A stretch of 64,000 bases of DNA, taken from assembly GCA_026671195.1 (NCBI GenBank), contig JAPOHD010000012.1:203182-267181 (forward strand). The letters run 5' to 3'. The position numbers and the translations under genes were made by a program. Positions 43,335-52,926 of this stretch are shown here, piece by piece. The DNA comes from Draconibacterium aestuarii (GTDB lineage Bacteria; Bacteroidota; Bacteroidia; Bacteroidales; Prolixibacteraceae). The notes under the pieces were generated by a model that was not told the DNA's origin, searched no databases, and was given only the letters and a program-made list of their open reading frames with translations. How positions within the stretch are numbered: the first letter of the stretch is position 1; each line of letters starts with the position of its first letter.

Positions 43335-44762
43335 ATGGAAAGACGAAAATTTATAGAAATGACCACAAAAAGTGGTGTTGCTCTGGGAACTATGCCTGTA
43401 ATTTTTCCTAATTCACGATGGAAAGGAGCTAACGACCGGGTAAACTTAGCTGTTATTGGTATTCGTGGAATGGGACAGTCTCATATTCAGGCATATCAGG
43501 CTTTAAATAATGTGGAAGTTACTGCTCTATGCGATGTGGACGAGAACCTTTTTGCAGAAAGAGTGAAAAAGCATTTTACTGATAAAAATCTGAAAGAGCC
43601 CGAATTATACAACGATATGCGAAAACTTTTCGAAGATAAAACAGTTGATGCAGTATCGGTTGTTACTCCAAACCACTGGCATTCTTTGGCAGGTATATGG
43701 GCAATTCAGGCAGGAAAACATGCCAGTATAGAAAAACCTTCCTGTCATACCATCGAGGAAGGGAAAATGCTGATAGAAGTGGCTAAAAAATACAGAAAAG
43801 TAGTTCAGGATGGAGCGGAACAGCGAAGCAATCCTTCAGCTCAGTCAGCAGTGCAATTTATGAGCAATGGTAAATTGGGTGAAGTTTACCTTGCAAAAGG
43901 GATCTGTTACAAATGGAGAGATTCAATTGGTAGCTATCCTGACGGTTACATGAAAGAGAATGAAAGGTATGCAAATACGATAAACAGTAACTCATGGATC
44001 GGACCTTTTACTAAGGAATACATGAGCGGGGTTAACTATGATATGTGGCAGGGGCCGGCACCCGAAAAACCGTTTAACAGAAACCGGTTTCATTATAATT
44101 GGCATTGGTTCTGGGATTATGGGAATGGCGATATGGGGAATCAGGGCGTACATGAAATGGATGTGGCACGTTGGGGACTAGGTGTTAAAATTCCGTCGAA
44201 AGTTAGTGCGGTTGGAGGACATTTAATGTTCAACGATGATCAGGAAACACCAAATACTTTAATGGCAGTATTTGAATTTCCGAATCCTCAGGGTGGTGGA
44301 CAAAAGAAGAAAATACTCCAATTTGAAGTCAGGCACTGGATGTCATATCCCGAAGGGAATTTGGGGAACAGAGAAAGCCTGAATAACTCGTATATGACAA
44401 GTAGTGCAAATACTGTTGGTAACTTGTTCTTTGGCTCAAAAGGCTACATGCTAAAAGATGTTGAAGGTTGGCAAACTTACATGGGGAAAGAAAGAGAACC
44501 GGGAGAATCGGGTAAAGGTTACGGCAACCACTACCAGAATTTTGTTGACGCAATTCGCGCGGATGATCCTTCAAAACTAACAGCACCAATTGAAGAAGGA
44601 TTTTATTCGTGTGCTTTAATTCATCTGGCAAATATTTCTTACAGACTTGGCCGCACCCTGGATATTGATACTGAAAACTTCAGGATTATTAACGACGACG
44701 AGGCCAATCGTATGTTTTCGAAAGAATACCGAAGTCCATATACATTGCCCAAAAGAATCTGA
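43335..44762 (+). CDS. Gfo/Idh/MocA oxidoreductase with Tat-like N-terminus
   Basis: 475 residues. The N-terminus MERRKFIEMTTKSGVALGTMPVIFPNS has a twin-arginine motif (RRKFI) and a mildly hydrophobic stretch, as in many periplasmic Bacteroidota members. A Rossmann domain follows with NLAVIGIRGMGQSHIQAY (about 38-55) and EKPSCHTIEEG. The C-terminal part includes NWHWFWDYGNGDMGNQGVHEMDVARW, the usual substrate-side segment. Periplasmic members with bound NAD can oxidise glycosides at C3, which would feed the DUF1080 enzyme. It starts 1 base past the URO-D stop. Confidence 0.9.
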   Translation: MERRKFIEMTTKSGVALGTMPVIFPNSRWKGANDRVNLAVIGIRGMGQSHIQAYQALNNVEVTALCDVDENLFAERVKKHFTDKNLKEPELYNDMRKLFEDKTVDAVSVVTPNHWHSLAGIWAIQAGKHASIEKPSCHTIEEGKMLIEVAKKYRKVVQDGAEQRSNPSAQSAVQFMSNGKLGEVYLAKGICYKWRDSIGSYPDGYMKENERYANTINSNSWIGPFTKEYMSGVNYDMWQGPAPEKPFNRNRFHYNWHWFWDYGNGDMGNQGVHEMDVARWGLGVKIPSKVSAVGGHLMFNDDQETPNTLMAVFEFPNPQGGGQKKKILQFEVRHWMSYPEGNLGNRESLNNSYMTSSANTVGNLFFGSKGYMLKDVEGWQTYMGKEREPGESGKGYGNHYQNFVDAIRADDPSKLTAPIEEGFYSCALIHLANISYRLGRTLDIDTENFRIINDDEANRMFSKEYRSPYTLPKRI

Positions 44763-44926
44763 AATAGGATAGACTAGTACATATAAAATTCTGGCCTTTG
44801 CTACCAAACAAAATACAATTACTGAAAAGCATAGATTATTTTGTAATTTGCCCTCGATTTAATTTGGTGCAACATTTTCTGCATATCCATGTATTACTAT
44901 TAGCCGAATGAAGATTAAAGTCTTTT

Positions 44927-47341
44927 ATGAAGAGGTCAGGAATTGAAACAAACATTATTTTATTTGCCATACTTATTGTACTGGCAGTTGGGATTTCTGG
45001 CTTTCTCGTACACCGAAGTTTAACGCAAATTGTGGATTCTATTCACGAGGAAGCCAGTACTGATTTCAAGCTAATTGTTATCAAGAATATTTCATTAGAT
45101 CTGCTTGAGATTGAAAACAATGTTCAGATCTATTCATTAACCAACAGTAAATCAAATTTAGAAAATTATAAGCGGGTAAACGAACGTTTAAATAGCAGTA
45201 TTCAACTTTTGTCGGAGTTAAAAGATAAAGATAAAGCAGATGCATATTTGATTGATTCTGTAAAGTATCTGGCACAAGCAAAATTGGAAATATGGGAGGA
45301 AATTAAACAAATTAATACGGTTAAAACCAATGCGCAACCTCAATTTGAAGAACTCTATTCCATGTTGGAAAAAAAGGAAATAGATACAGTAAAAGTTGAA
45401 GTTCTGGTGGAGCCACCTAAAAAGAAAGGATTATTTAAAAAGATATTTGGGAAGAAAGACTCTGCAACCATCCGAATTGATACAAATTATGTGGAGAGAA
45501 CGGTTGAAAACGAGGAAATAAGAAGCGAGATTGAATCGCTTCAAACCGGACTGATACTGCAGGAAAAAAGAAAGAACAGGCGCGAATTACTGTTGATAGA
45601 ACAAAATATTCGGGTTACCGAAAAGCTGAATGCTCTTATTTCAGAAATTGAAAAGGCAGAACGTGACAATTTAATTGAAAAGAAAAATGAAGCCGACAGG
45701 CTGGCAACAATTATTTACAAACGATTATCTGCTTTTTCTGTAGTTGCAGTTATTCTTTTGTTTGTTGTTTTGTTGTTGTTCGTAAGGTATTTGCAGAAAT
45801 CGAGAAAGGTCCAGAAAGTATTAAGCGATGCAAAACATGGAGTTGAAAAACTGGCGCAGGCAAAAGAAGCTTTTATGGCTAATGTTAGCCACGAGATGAG
45901 AACACCGGTAAATGCTATTTATGGTTTAACCGAACAATTGTTGAAAGAGAACAAAGATGAAAAAGTAAATGAAAAGCTGGGTATTCTTTTAAAATCTTCA
46001 AAACATTTAAAGGAAGTCGTAAACGATACCCTGGATTTTTCAAAAATACAGGCCAATAAATTAAAGATTACAACCACCGATTTTTCTCCGGAACAGATTA
46101 TTAATGAAATTTTGGCCCTGCTTAAACCGGAGGCTTCAGCAAAACGTATTGATCTGGTTTATAATTGTAAAAATGAACTGCCCGCTGCCTTGCTCGGAGA
46201 TCCGTTTCGCTTAAAACAGGTATTAATTAATATTATTGGGAACGCCATAAAATTTACAGAAAGCGGAAATGTTACTCTCACTGCCCATTCAAATCAAATT
46301 AGCAATAACCTGGTTAGTTTAATATTTCAGATTAACGATACAGGAATTGGAATTTCCGAAGAAAACCTGGAACTGATATTTGACGATTTTGTTCAAATTG
46401 AATCGGATTATACACGGAAATTTAGCGGTACCGGGCTGGGGCTGTCGATTGTAAAAAAACTGGTTGAGTTACAAAAAGGTGAGATTTCGATAACCAGTGA
46501 ATTGTCGAAAGGTACAAACGTGTCGTTTTATATTCCATATAAATTGGGCAATCCCGAAAAAATAGAACAAACTAAACAAGAGGATATATTTGTTCCAGTG
46601 CAAGTGAAGAATTTGAGAATTTTGGGCGTTGACGACGATGAGTACAACCGGTATTTACTACATGTGATTTTTGAAAAATGGGGACTTGAAAATTATACCG
46701 ATGCAAAGAATGGCAAAGAAGCAGTGGATCGGGCACTGGAACAGGATTTCGATTTGATATTAATGGATTTGCGAATGCCCGATTTAAATGGAATTGAGGC
46801 TTCGAAATTAATAACTGAAAAGAAACCGGATTCGAACATTATCGCATTGGCAACCATAAACAGCGAAGCAGAAAAAGAAAAGTGTAAAAAGGCGGGGATC
46901 GGTTATTTCCTTTCGAAACCATTTGCCGAAGCCGAACTTTTGGATATTATCAGGTTGTCGATAGAAAGTGAACAAAACAATCGTTCCGAAAAGCCAGGAT
47001 TCGATCTGAAAGAACTGGAACGGCTTACCAATGGCGATCGAGGTTTTATGAAAGAAATGATAAATGTATTTATTCGTTCAACAAAAATCGGGTTAGAAAA
47101 CATTAAACTTGCGCTGGAGACAGAAAATTGGCAGCAAATTTCGGAAGAAGCGCATAAAATGGCGTCGCCCTGTAAACACATAAAAGCCGATGATTTATAC
47201 ACAGAATTAAAACAACTGGAAAAAACATCGGGAAGTACAGAAACGTCTCATAAAATCCATCAACTTGTTTTATCAATTGAGGAGAAAGTGGAGAACATAA
47301 ATCAATCACTTTCGGCAATTCTTGAGTCAGATACATTTTAG
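44927..47341 (+). CDS. Hybrid sensor histidine kinase with receiver and HPt domains
   Basis: 804 residues. Membrane segment 1 (about 9-30) and 2 (about 266-288) enclose a helical sensor domain of about 235 residues that includes a basic stretch (PPKKKGLFKKIFGKK), odd for a periplasmic loop. HisKA follows with phospho-acceptor His322 (NVSHEMRTPVNAIYG), then an HATPase domain ending GTGLGLSIVKKLVELQ. A receiver domain has Asp614 (MDLRMPD) and an HPt domain has His743 (EEAHKMASPCKH). It is followed by a sigma-54 response regulator, which it very likely phosphorylates. Confidence 0.95.
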   Translation: MKRSGIETNIILFAILIVLAVGISGFLVHRSLTQIVDSIHEEASTDFKLIVIKNISLDLLEIENNVQIYSLTNSKSNLENYKRVNERLNSSIQLLSELKDKDKADAYLIDSVKYLAQAKLEIWEEIKQINTVKTNAQPQFEELYSMLEKKEIDTVKVEVLVEPPKKKGLFKKIFGKKDSATIRIDTNYVERTVENEEIRSEIESLQTGLILQEKRKNRRELLLIEQNIRVTEKLNALISEIEKAERDNLIEKKNEADRLATIIYKRLSAFSVVAVILLFVVLLLFVRYLQKSRKVQKVLSDAKHGVEKLAQAKEAFMANVSHEMRTPVNAIYGLTEQLLKENKDEKVNEKLGILLKSSKHLKEVVNDTLDFSKIQANKLKITTTDFSPEQIINEILALLKPEASAKRIDLVYNCKNELPAALLGDPFRLKQVLINIIGNAIKFTESGNVTLTAHSNQISNNLVSLIFQINDTGIGISEENLELIFDDFVQIESDYTRKFSGTGLGLSIVKKLVELQKGEISITSELSKGTNVSFYIPYKLGNPEKIEQTKQEDIFVPVQVKNLRILGVDDDEYNRYLLHVIFEKWGLENYTDAKNGKEAVDRALEQDFDLILMDLRMPDLNGIEASKLITEKKPDSNIIALATINSEAEKEKCKKAGIGYFLSKPFAEAELLDIIRLSIESEQNNRSEKPGFDLKELERLTNGDRGFMKEMINVFIRSTKIGLENIKLALETENWQQISEEAHKMASPCKHIKADDLYTELKQLEKTSGSTETSHKIHQLVLSIEEKVENINQSLSAILESDTF

Positions 47342-47436
47342 ATTTAAAGTTTAAACTGTGTTTTCATTTTGATAATCTTCCGATTTGTTTCTAACGATTA
47401 ATTGTTGTATTTCTGTCGACTGTAAATAATTCAATG

Positions 47437-47444
47437 TAATTTTG
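47437..47444 (+). promoter_or_regulatory. Candidate -7 box for the response-regulator gene
   Basis: TAATTTTG matches TAnnTTTG and lies about 75 bases before the start at 47519. The -33 element is weak. A lone TGATAAT half-site (about 47369-47375) resembles the palindrome at 48914 and may allow self-control. Confidence 0.35.
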
Positions 47445-47518
47445 TATCACATCGAAGATTCCGTAGCAGGTTGAGGGAACTATTTACTTAATAGAATACA
47501 ATTTCGATATAGAATAAT

Positions 47519-48859
47519 ATGAACGAGAAACCTTATCTGATATTTGTAGTTGAAGACAACGAATGGTACAATCGTCTTTTGGTTCATCAATTGTCGTTGA
47601 ATCCGGATTATCAGATTGTTTCGTTTACAAACGGAAAAGATTGTCTGGATAGTTTGGATAAAGAACCCGATGTGGTAACCCTGGATTATCGTTTGCCCGA
47701 TATGAAAGGTCTGGAGGTTTTAAAGAAAATTAAGGCTGTAAACGAAGATATCCAGGTAATTCTTATTTCGGAACAAAATGATATTGATGTTGTTGTAGAA
47801 CTCTTAAAATACGGGGCTTACGATTACATTGTAAAATCGAATGAGATACGGGAGCGCTTACTAAATACGGTGAACAACATCAGGAAAGGCGACAAACTTA
47901 AAAAGGAAATTGTAAGCCTTCGAAAAGAGGTTAAAAAGAAATATAGTTACGAAAATACAATTGTTGGCAGCAGTCCGGCCACTCAAAAGATTTACGACCT
48001 GATTGACAAGGCCACCCGAACAAATATTTCGGTGGCAGTAACCGGCGAAACCGGAACAGGGAAAGAGCTGGTTGCCAAAGCTATTCATTACAATTCAAAT
48101 CGGGCGGCAAAACCATTTGTTGCGGTAAATATGGCTGCCATACCAAAAGATCTGGTTGAAAGCGAGCTCTTTGGTCACGAAAAAGGAGCATTTACGGGTG
48201 CGAATTTCCGCCGACTGGGAAAATTTGAAGAAGCCAATGGAGGTACACTGTTTTTAGACGAAGTGGCCGAAATGGATATTTCGTTACAAACCCGTTTGCT
48301 ACGTGTTTTGCAGGAAAAAGAGATTGTTAGGGTAGGGAGCAACAAACCGATTAAAGTGGATTGCCGGATTATTGTAGCCACCAACCGAAATTTTCAGCTT
48401 GAGGTAAAAAACGGAAACTTCAGACAGGATTTGTATTACAGGATTTACGGTTTGCCCATTGAATTGCCACCACTTCGCGAACGTGGAAACGATCTATTAA
48501 TTCTTGCCAAACATTTTGTAAAAACATTTTGTGCCGAAAATAAATTGTCGTTGAAGACGCTTTCTTCACAGGCAGTTAACAAGTTAAGAGCCTATTCTTT
48601 CCCAGGAAACATTCGGGAATTACGATCGATTATAGAATTGGCCGTTACTTTAACCGACAATGATGAAATTCCTGCAGAGAATATTATTTTGGGGAACGAC
48701 GACCTGTTGCCTGAAGTGATGAACGACGAAGTGAGTCTACGTGAATACAATCTCAGAATTGTAAATAAATACCTCTCGAAATACGACAATAACATTAAGT
48801 TGGTGGCTCAAAAACTCGATATTGGAGTGGCCACCATTTACCGGATGTTAAAAGAATAA
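47519..48859 (+). CDS. NtrC-type sigma-54-dependent response regulator
   Basis: 446 residues. The receiver domain (about 5-120) has the phospho-acceptor Asp56 (TLDYRLPDMKG). The AAA+ domain (about 145-385) shows Walker A GETGTGKE (about 177-184), the sigma-54 contact loop GAFTGA, Walker B GGTLFLDEV and the R-finger text RVGSNKPIKVDCRIIVATNR. A Fis-type HTH ends the protein (NNIKLVAQKLDIGVATIYRMLKE). It drives transcription by sigma-54 polymerase. Likely partner: the kinase upstream. Likely target: the gene at 49055. Confidence 0.95.
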   Translation: MNEKPYLIFVVEDNEWYNRLLVHQLSLNPDYQIVSFTNGKDCLDSLDKEPDVVTLDYRLPDMKGLEVLKKIKAVNEDIQVILISEQNDIDVVVELLKYGAYDYIVKSNEIRERLLNTVNNIRKGDKLKKEIVSLRKEVKKKYSYENTIVGSSPATQKIYDLIDKATRTNISVAVTGETGTGKELVAKAIHYNSNRAAKPFVAVNMAAIPKDLVESELFGHEKGAFTGANFRRLGKFEEANGGTLFLDEVAEMDISLQTRLLRVLQEKEIVRVGSNKPIKVDCRIIVATNRNFQLEVKNGNFRQDLYYRIYGLPIELPPLRERGNDLLILAKHFVKTFCAENKLSLKTLSSQAVNKLRAYSFPGNIRELRSIIELAVTLTDNDEIPAENIILGNDDLLPEVMNDEVSLREYNLRIVNKYLSKYDNNIKLVAQKLDIGVATIYRMLKE

Positions 48860-48883
48860 ATCAGTCTCCGAAATCCCTTTTTT

Positions 48884-48920
48884 ATTATCACATTGATGAG
48901 TGAATTATCAAAATGATAAT
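48884..48920. promoter_or_regulatory. Tandem palindromic activator sites (candidate UAS)
   Basis: ATTATCA-CAT-TGATGAG (48884-48900) and the perfect ATTATCA-AAA-TGATAAT (48904-48920) have centres 20 bp apart, two helical turns. They lie about 90-110 bp upstream of the predicted sigma-54 transcription start, the standard enhancer distance. Confidence 0.65.
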
Positions 48921-48985
48921 TTACCGTCCCCGGTCCTTTTTTTTAAGGTGATGTAAATCAGTGTTTTGTGTTTTGAGTGAATTTG

Positions 48986-49001
48986 TGGAATGTAAATTGC
49001 C
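48986..49001 (+). promoter_or_regulatory. Candidate sigma-54 promoter (-24/-12)
   Basis: TGGAATGTAAATTGCC aligns with the consensus TGGCACG-N4-TTGCW at spacing-critical bases: GG and GC are exactly 12 bp apart, and TGG, G and TTGC match. It starts 54 bases upstream of the ATG at 49055. Confidence 0.7.
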
Positions 49002-49054
49002 TTTACTGTGGCATAATACAAAAATCAATTTTATAACATACAAATTCTTAAAAC

Positions 49055-49990
49055 ATGGAAACAAAAGGAAAATCATCGAAAATTATTATTGGAGCAGTGT
49101 TGGGCGCACTGTTTCTGACAGTTATTATTGGCGGATTAATAGTAAATAAAAACAATAAAGCGATTAATCAGCTAAGTTCAGAAAACACAAAACTGGAAAC
49201 AGTAGTTCAGGAACGCGATTCAATGGTAAACGAATTTATCAGCGCATTTGATAGTATTGAAAGCAGTCTGACATTTATTAACAAAAAGCGTGGTCAACTG
49301 GTGCTAAACCAAGATGAAATGACCGTTTCGCAGAAAGATGCTATTGTTAGAGACATTGAATTAATGAATACGATGTTGGAAGAAAGCAGCATTAAAATTG
49401 AAAAGCTTGAGAAAGATCTTAAAAATTCAGGTTATCAGTTAAGTTCATTTAAAAAGAAGGTGGCTAGTTTAAACAAACAAATTGAGCAGCAAAACCAACA
49501 AATTGCTGAGTTCCAACTTAAGTTTGAAGCACAGAGCCAACAACTGGCGATGGTTAGTTATGAAAAAGACAGTTTGCAAAATGAAGTATTGTCTATTCAG
49601 GATACTATTCAGAAAAGAGACGAACTGCTTGCGCAAATGAAAGATGTAATCGGTCAGCAAACCTACGAACTGAATAAAGGATTTTTTGCATACGGTACAA
49701 CCAAAGAACTTACCGACAATGGAGTGATTGAAAAAGAAGGTGGCTTTTTAGGTGTCGGGAAAAGCAAAATTATACCTCCGAATTTTAACCAGGATTATTT
49801 CACTAAAGTTGATATTACCGAAGATCGTTCGATTGAACTGAATGCTAAAAAAGTAAAGCTTATTTCGGAACATCCTGTTGAATCGTACAAATTAATTGAA
49901 GAAGACGGATTAATTACCCGGTTAGAGATAGAGACACCACAAGAGTTTTGGAAGATGTCACAATATGCTGTGATTGAGGTGAAGATGTAG
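49055..49990 (+). CDS. Membrane-anchored coiled-coil protein, probable sigma-54 target
   Basis: 311 residues. One N-terminal membrane segment (about 9-30) is followed by a long coiled-coil (about 35-205) rich in Gln, Glu and Lys with heptads such as NKQIEQQNQQIAEFQLKFEAQSQQL. A C-terminal globular domain of about 100 residues (FFAYGTTKELTDNGVIEKEGGFLGVGKSK) is beta-rich. No enzyme motif is seen. Family function is unknown. It lies in the periplasm behind a sigma-54 promoter and ends at a strong terminator, so it is a single-gene unit. Confidence 0.85.
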   Translation: METKGKSSKIIIGAVLGALFLTVIIGGLIVNKNNKAINQLSSENTKLETVVQERDSMVNEFISAFDSIESSLTFINKKRGQLVLNQDEMTVSQKDAIVRDIELMNTMLEESSIKIEKLEKDLKNSGYQLSSFKKKVASLNKQIEQQNQQIAEFQLKFEAQSQQLAMVSYEKDSLQNEVLSIQDTIQKRDELLAQMKDVIGQQTYELNKGFFAYGTTKELTDNGVIEKEGGFLGVGKSKIIPPNFNQDYFTKVDITEDRSIELNAKKVKLISEHPVESYKLIEEDGLITRLEIETPQEFWKMSQYAVIEVKM

Positions 49991-50186
49991 GTGAATCAGA
50001 GATTAAGAATTTCCGACATTCGACCTTGGGGTAGTTGGGGCACTATTTCTCAAAACAGAATGTCGGAATATTTTACCGATAATGAAATTACAAATCCAAA
50101 TAGTTACAATTCCAGTTAAAAAACAAACCCTTAAGTCAATTCAGGTATTAACAAAATAAGTAAAGTTTTTATCTGATCGATTCAGT

Positions 50187-50218
50187 AAAAGCTCTTTCAT
50201 TTAGTTGAAAGGGCTTTT
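50187..50218 (+). terminator. Terminator of the coiled-coil gene
   Basis: AAAAGCTCTTTCA pairs with TGAAAGGGCTTTT (one G-T pair) around a 6-base loop, followed by T. Confidence 0.8.
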
Positions 50219-50232
50219 TATTTTAGCGCGGA

Positions 50233-50988
50233 TCATAGCAATATGATTTGCTTTTTTTGTCTAAAATAGATGAGAATGTAAAGTAGTCCCTGTGCAAAAA
50301 TAGGAATTGAAAACAAGGTCCATGGCCCTGAATTCCCTATTCGCTGATAAGCATTGCAGGCTATAGCTAACAAAACATACCAAATAACCAATAATAATCC
50401 CGCAACTAATTCTGATTTAAGACTAAAGGCAGCAGCAAGCATAAAAAGCAACAACTCAAAAACTAAGATGCTGGTTTCCATTTGGCTAAAATTCCAGGCG
50501 TTAACTGAAGTCGCATCACTATGTAATTGTATTCCCAGTATATTGGCCGCCACATCCGAAAAAACAACTAAACAGTAGATTATTACATAATTAATCAGCA
50601 AGACTCGTAAAACCAGCTTCCATTGTTGAATGGAATCAGAATAGCTATTGATATTAATTTTGTGCCAATTGCGTATTAATAAGGCTGATATAATTAGTAT
50701 AGGAAATGCAAAAACAAGTGTCATCTCTCCATCAGGCCATAAAAAGATTGCAAAACACCATATTATTAGATGCCAGCCTAAAAGAATGTATCCACCAATT
50801 CTTTCGTTGTACCAACACCAAAATGCTCCGATTGTAAAAAGCAGAAATGCTAAAGGAACGGTATATATTTCGACTCTTGTAATGCTTGTGTAATTTGAAA
50901 ATAAAGGGATAATAAAACCAATGAAATAAAGCAGCCCGTAAAAGGATATAATAATCTTAAACGAAAGTGAGTTTATTTTTGCTTTCAT
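50233..50988 (-). CDS. Multi-pass membrane protein of unknown function
   Basis: 251 residues with about seven to eight hydrophobic helices spread along the length and short polar loops (WYNERIGGYILLGWH; NWHKININSYSDSIQQWKL). No catalytic or transport motif is recognised. It is flanked by terminators and faces no partner, so the context gives little. A family name is not claimed. Confidence 0.75.
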   Translation of the reverse strand: MKAKINSLSFKIIISFYGLLYFIGFIIPLFSNYTSITRVEIYTVPLAFLLFTIGAFWCWYNERIGGYILLGWHLIIWCFAIFLWPDGEMTLVFAFPILIISALLIRNWHKININSYSDSIQQWKLVLRVLLINYVIIYCLVVFSDVAANILGIQLHSDATSVNAWNFSQMETSILVFELLLFMLAAAFSLKSELVAGLLLVIWYVLLAIACNAYQRIGNSGPWTLFSIPIFAQGLLYILIYFRQKKQIILL

Positions 50989-51183
50989 AACAATGGTTTT
51001 AGATAAGTTCTTTAGTGATACGAATTGTAGGCTTTTTTGTTTTATCTGTTTTTGAAACGGTAAAAAAAGAAAGGGGTTGTAACGGGGGTATTTGATTAAA
51101 ATGAACTTTTTAACTGCTTAAGTAGTTATGTATTTAGCTTTTTTTATAGCATGGTGTTACACCAAATTCTTAGTCATTTATAG

Positions 51184-51211
51184 AAACAGGCAACTTGTAT
51201 GTTGCCTGTTT
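51184..51211. terminator. Bidirectional terminator after the PCMD gene
   Basis: AAACAGGCAAC (51184-51194) and GTTGCCTGTTT (51201-51211) pair over 11 bp with a 6-base loop. T runs follow on both sides, stronger on plus. Confidence 0.7.
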
Positions 51212-51280
51212 TTGTAGCGAAAATTTATTGGGTGGTTTCAATTTTGTGTGTTGTGTCGCGGTGATGTTTTGCAGGTATTT

Positions 51281-52906
51281 TTAGTATTCAAATTCAAAAT
51301 CATCAACATATAAAGTTGAGCCAATACCTCCTACAAAGAATTCTCCATAATAACTCGATGTGGCAACAATTGCAATATGGGTAGGCGAGCGATGTAAATA
51401 TTCAGTATTGTATTCAATGTTAATTTTAATTTCTGACAGATCGGGATTATCACTTTTTACAAGCATTTCGCCTTCGCCCAGTATTTCAGCATTTTTGGGG
51501 AGGTGAAGGTTGTGATTCCATTCTTCCTTAACGTTATAAATGTCTTCAATGTCACCATCGTAATAATAGACCTTTATCCATATATGACCATAGTCATTGT
51601 CGCCGGCCTTCATCGAAATTTCAAAATCGTTAAAATCATCATGAGGATTCAGTTCGTTAATTGCCGATACATATTTAGACCGTCCTTTTAACGCTTTTGG
51701 GCGTGCAGCAAGAGGACGACCGAACCGAACTTTTGTTCTGGCTTCTTTTCGGGTATTATCACCGTCACAAAAATGGCCAAGAAATAGTGAACCGGAAGCA
51801 ATTGGCATTCCAACCAATGCTCCAAAACCGGTGTCAATAGTCTCCAGCCTGCCCATTTTACCCCCTTTTGAATCATCAACAGGAACAACCGATTCGTTGG
51901 TTACTCCAAACGCCCGAATATTTCCTGTTAACCAAAAAGGATCATCTCCTTCGGCAAAAGGGTAATAGAATTGGTTTCTGTGCCACTTTGAAAAATCTCC
52001 ATTGGGAAGTGCCAAAGCCTGGTGGGCACGAATTACCCATTCTTTTGTAATATTTGAGCCGGAAGTCACTTCTACTGAAAACGGTGATGTAAGATCGATA
52101 ATATCGCCGGTGCTGATTGAAGTAGATGCACTCTCACTAATGGATAAATCCGTAATTTTTACAACTGACAAATCTGTTCCAACAGGAACGTTAATATCGA
52201 TGTATCCATAAGCATATTTCCCATCGGTAATGGCAATTGTTGAACCGGAAACGGCTTCTGCAACAGAAAACCTGAAAATATCAGTGTCGTCTTGTCCAGG
52301 TGTTCCCTCACCAAACTCTACGGAAAGAGTCCATGTTTCTTCGGTATTTCCATAGCTAACCTGAATGGTTGCCGGGGTTGAAAAATCATTTATTGTTGTT
52401 GGATCGGGCTAATAAGCTGCACCTTCGGGAGCTAGCTTAAATCTTGTAACAGTTACATTTTCAATGTCACCTTCCTTGTAAAGATAAGCTTTTGCCGTTT
52501 TGTTGACGCTATTAATCTCCTGGGAACCAACCTGATTTTCTATCACAAAATAACGTTCAATGTTTTGGCTGGCCGATAGTGTCCATACATAATCCTGGTA
52601 GGTTGTAATGGTGTAATTTTTACTATCCGATATATCTATTGTGGTTTCAATTGCCGGCGATATACTTGCATTCTCAGTGATTGTATAGGAAACCATTTCC
52701 AGTTGACCGGGATCAACATCTTCTTCCAACTCAATGTGAAGTGTTTGTTCTTCGGTAGCGATAATCGGATTGCCAATTTGTCCTTTTACCTCAAATGCGA
52801 GAAACTCTCCGAACACTTGTGGGTAAGGAATGTCATTCTTTATACAGCTACCCAACGCAATCAGAATACAAACTGTAAGCAGCTGTTTATAGCTTCTTTT
52901 TGTCAT
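51281..52906 (-). pseudogene. PCMD-domain lipoprotein split by an in-frame TAG
   Basis: The frame from 52906 is open to 51281 except for one TAG at 52411-52409, between Tyr165 and the next codon CCC. Reading through, the 541-codon product is one protein. The N-terminus is a lipoprotein signal with Cys21 (ALGSCIKND) and the IPYPQVFGEFLAFEVKGQ start seen in homologues; two Ig-like segments follow (about 40-140 and 170-240), then the PCMD (putative carbohydrate metabolism) domain (about 270-541) ending THIAIVATSSYYGEFFVGGIGSTLYVDDFEFEY. No frame change is needed. A single point change (for example TCG to TAG) is the simplest explanation. The gene follows the porin-like barrel gene by 20 bases. 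Confidence 0.9.
52409..52411 (-). other. Premature TAG codon
   Basis: Minus strand reads GCT TAT TAG CCC GAT. All 79 codons between it and the downstream TTG at 52171 are open, so no frameshift is involved. Nonsense mutation, stop readthrough or sequence error are the options. Confidence 0.9.
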
Positions 52907-52926
52907 TTTATTTTTGGGATTTGGTT

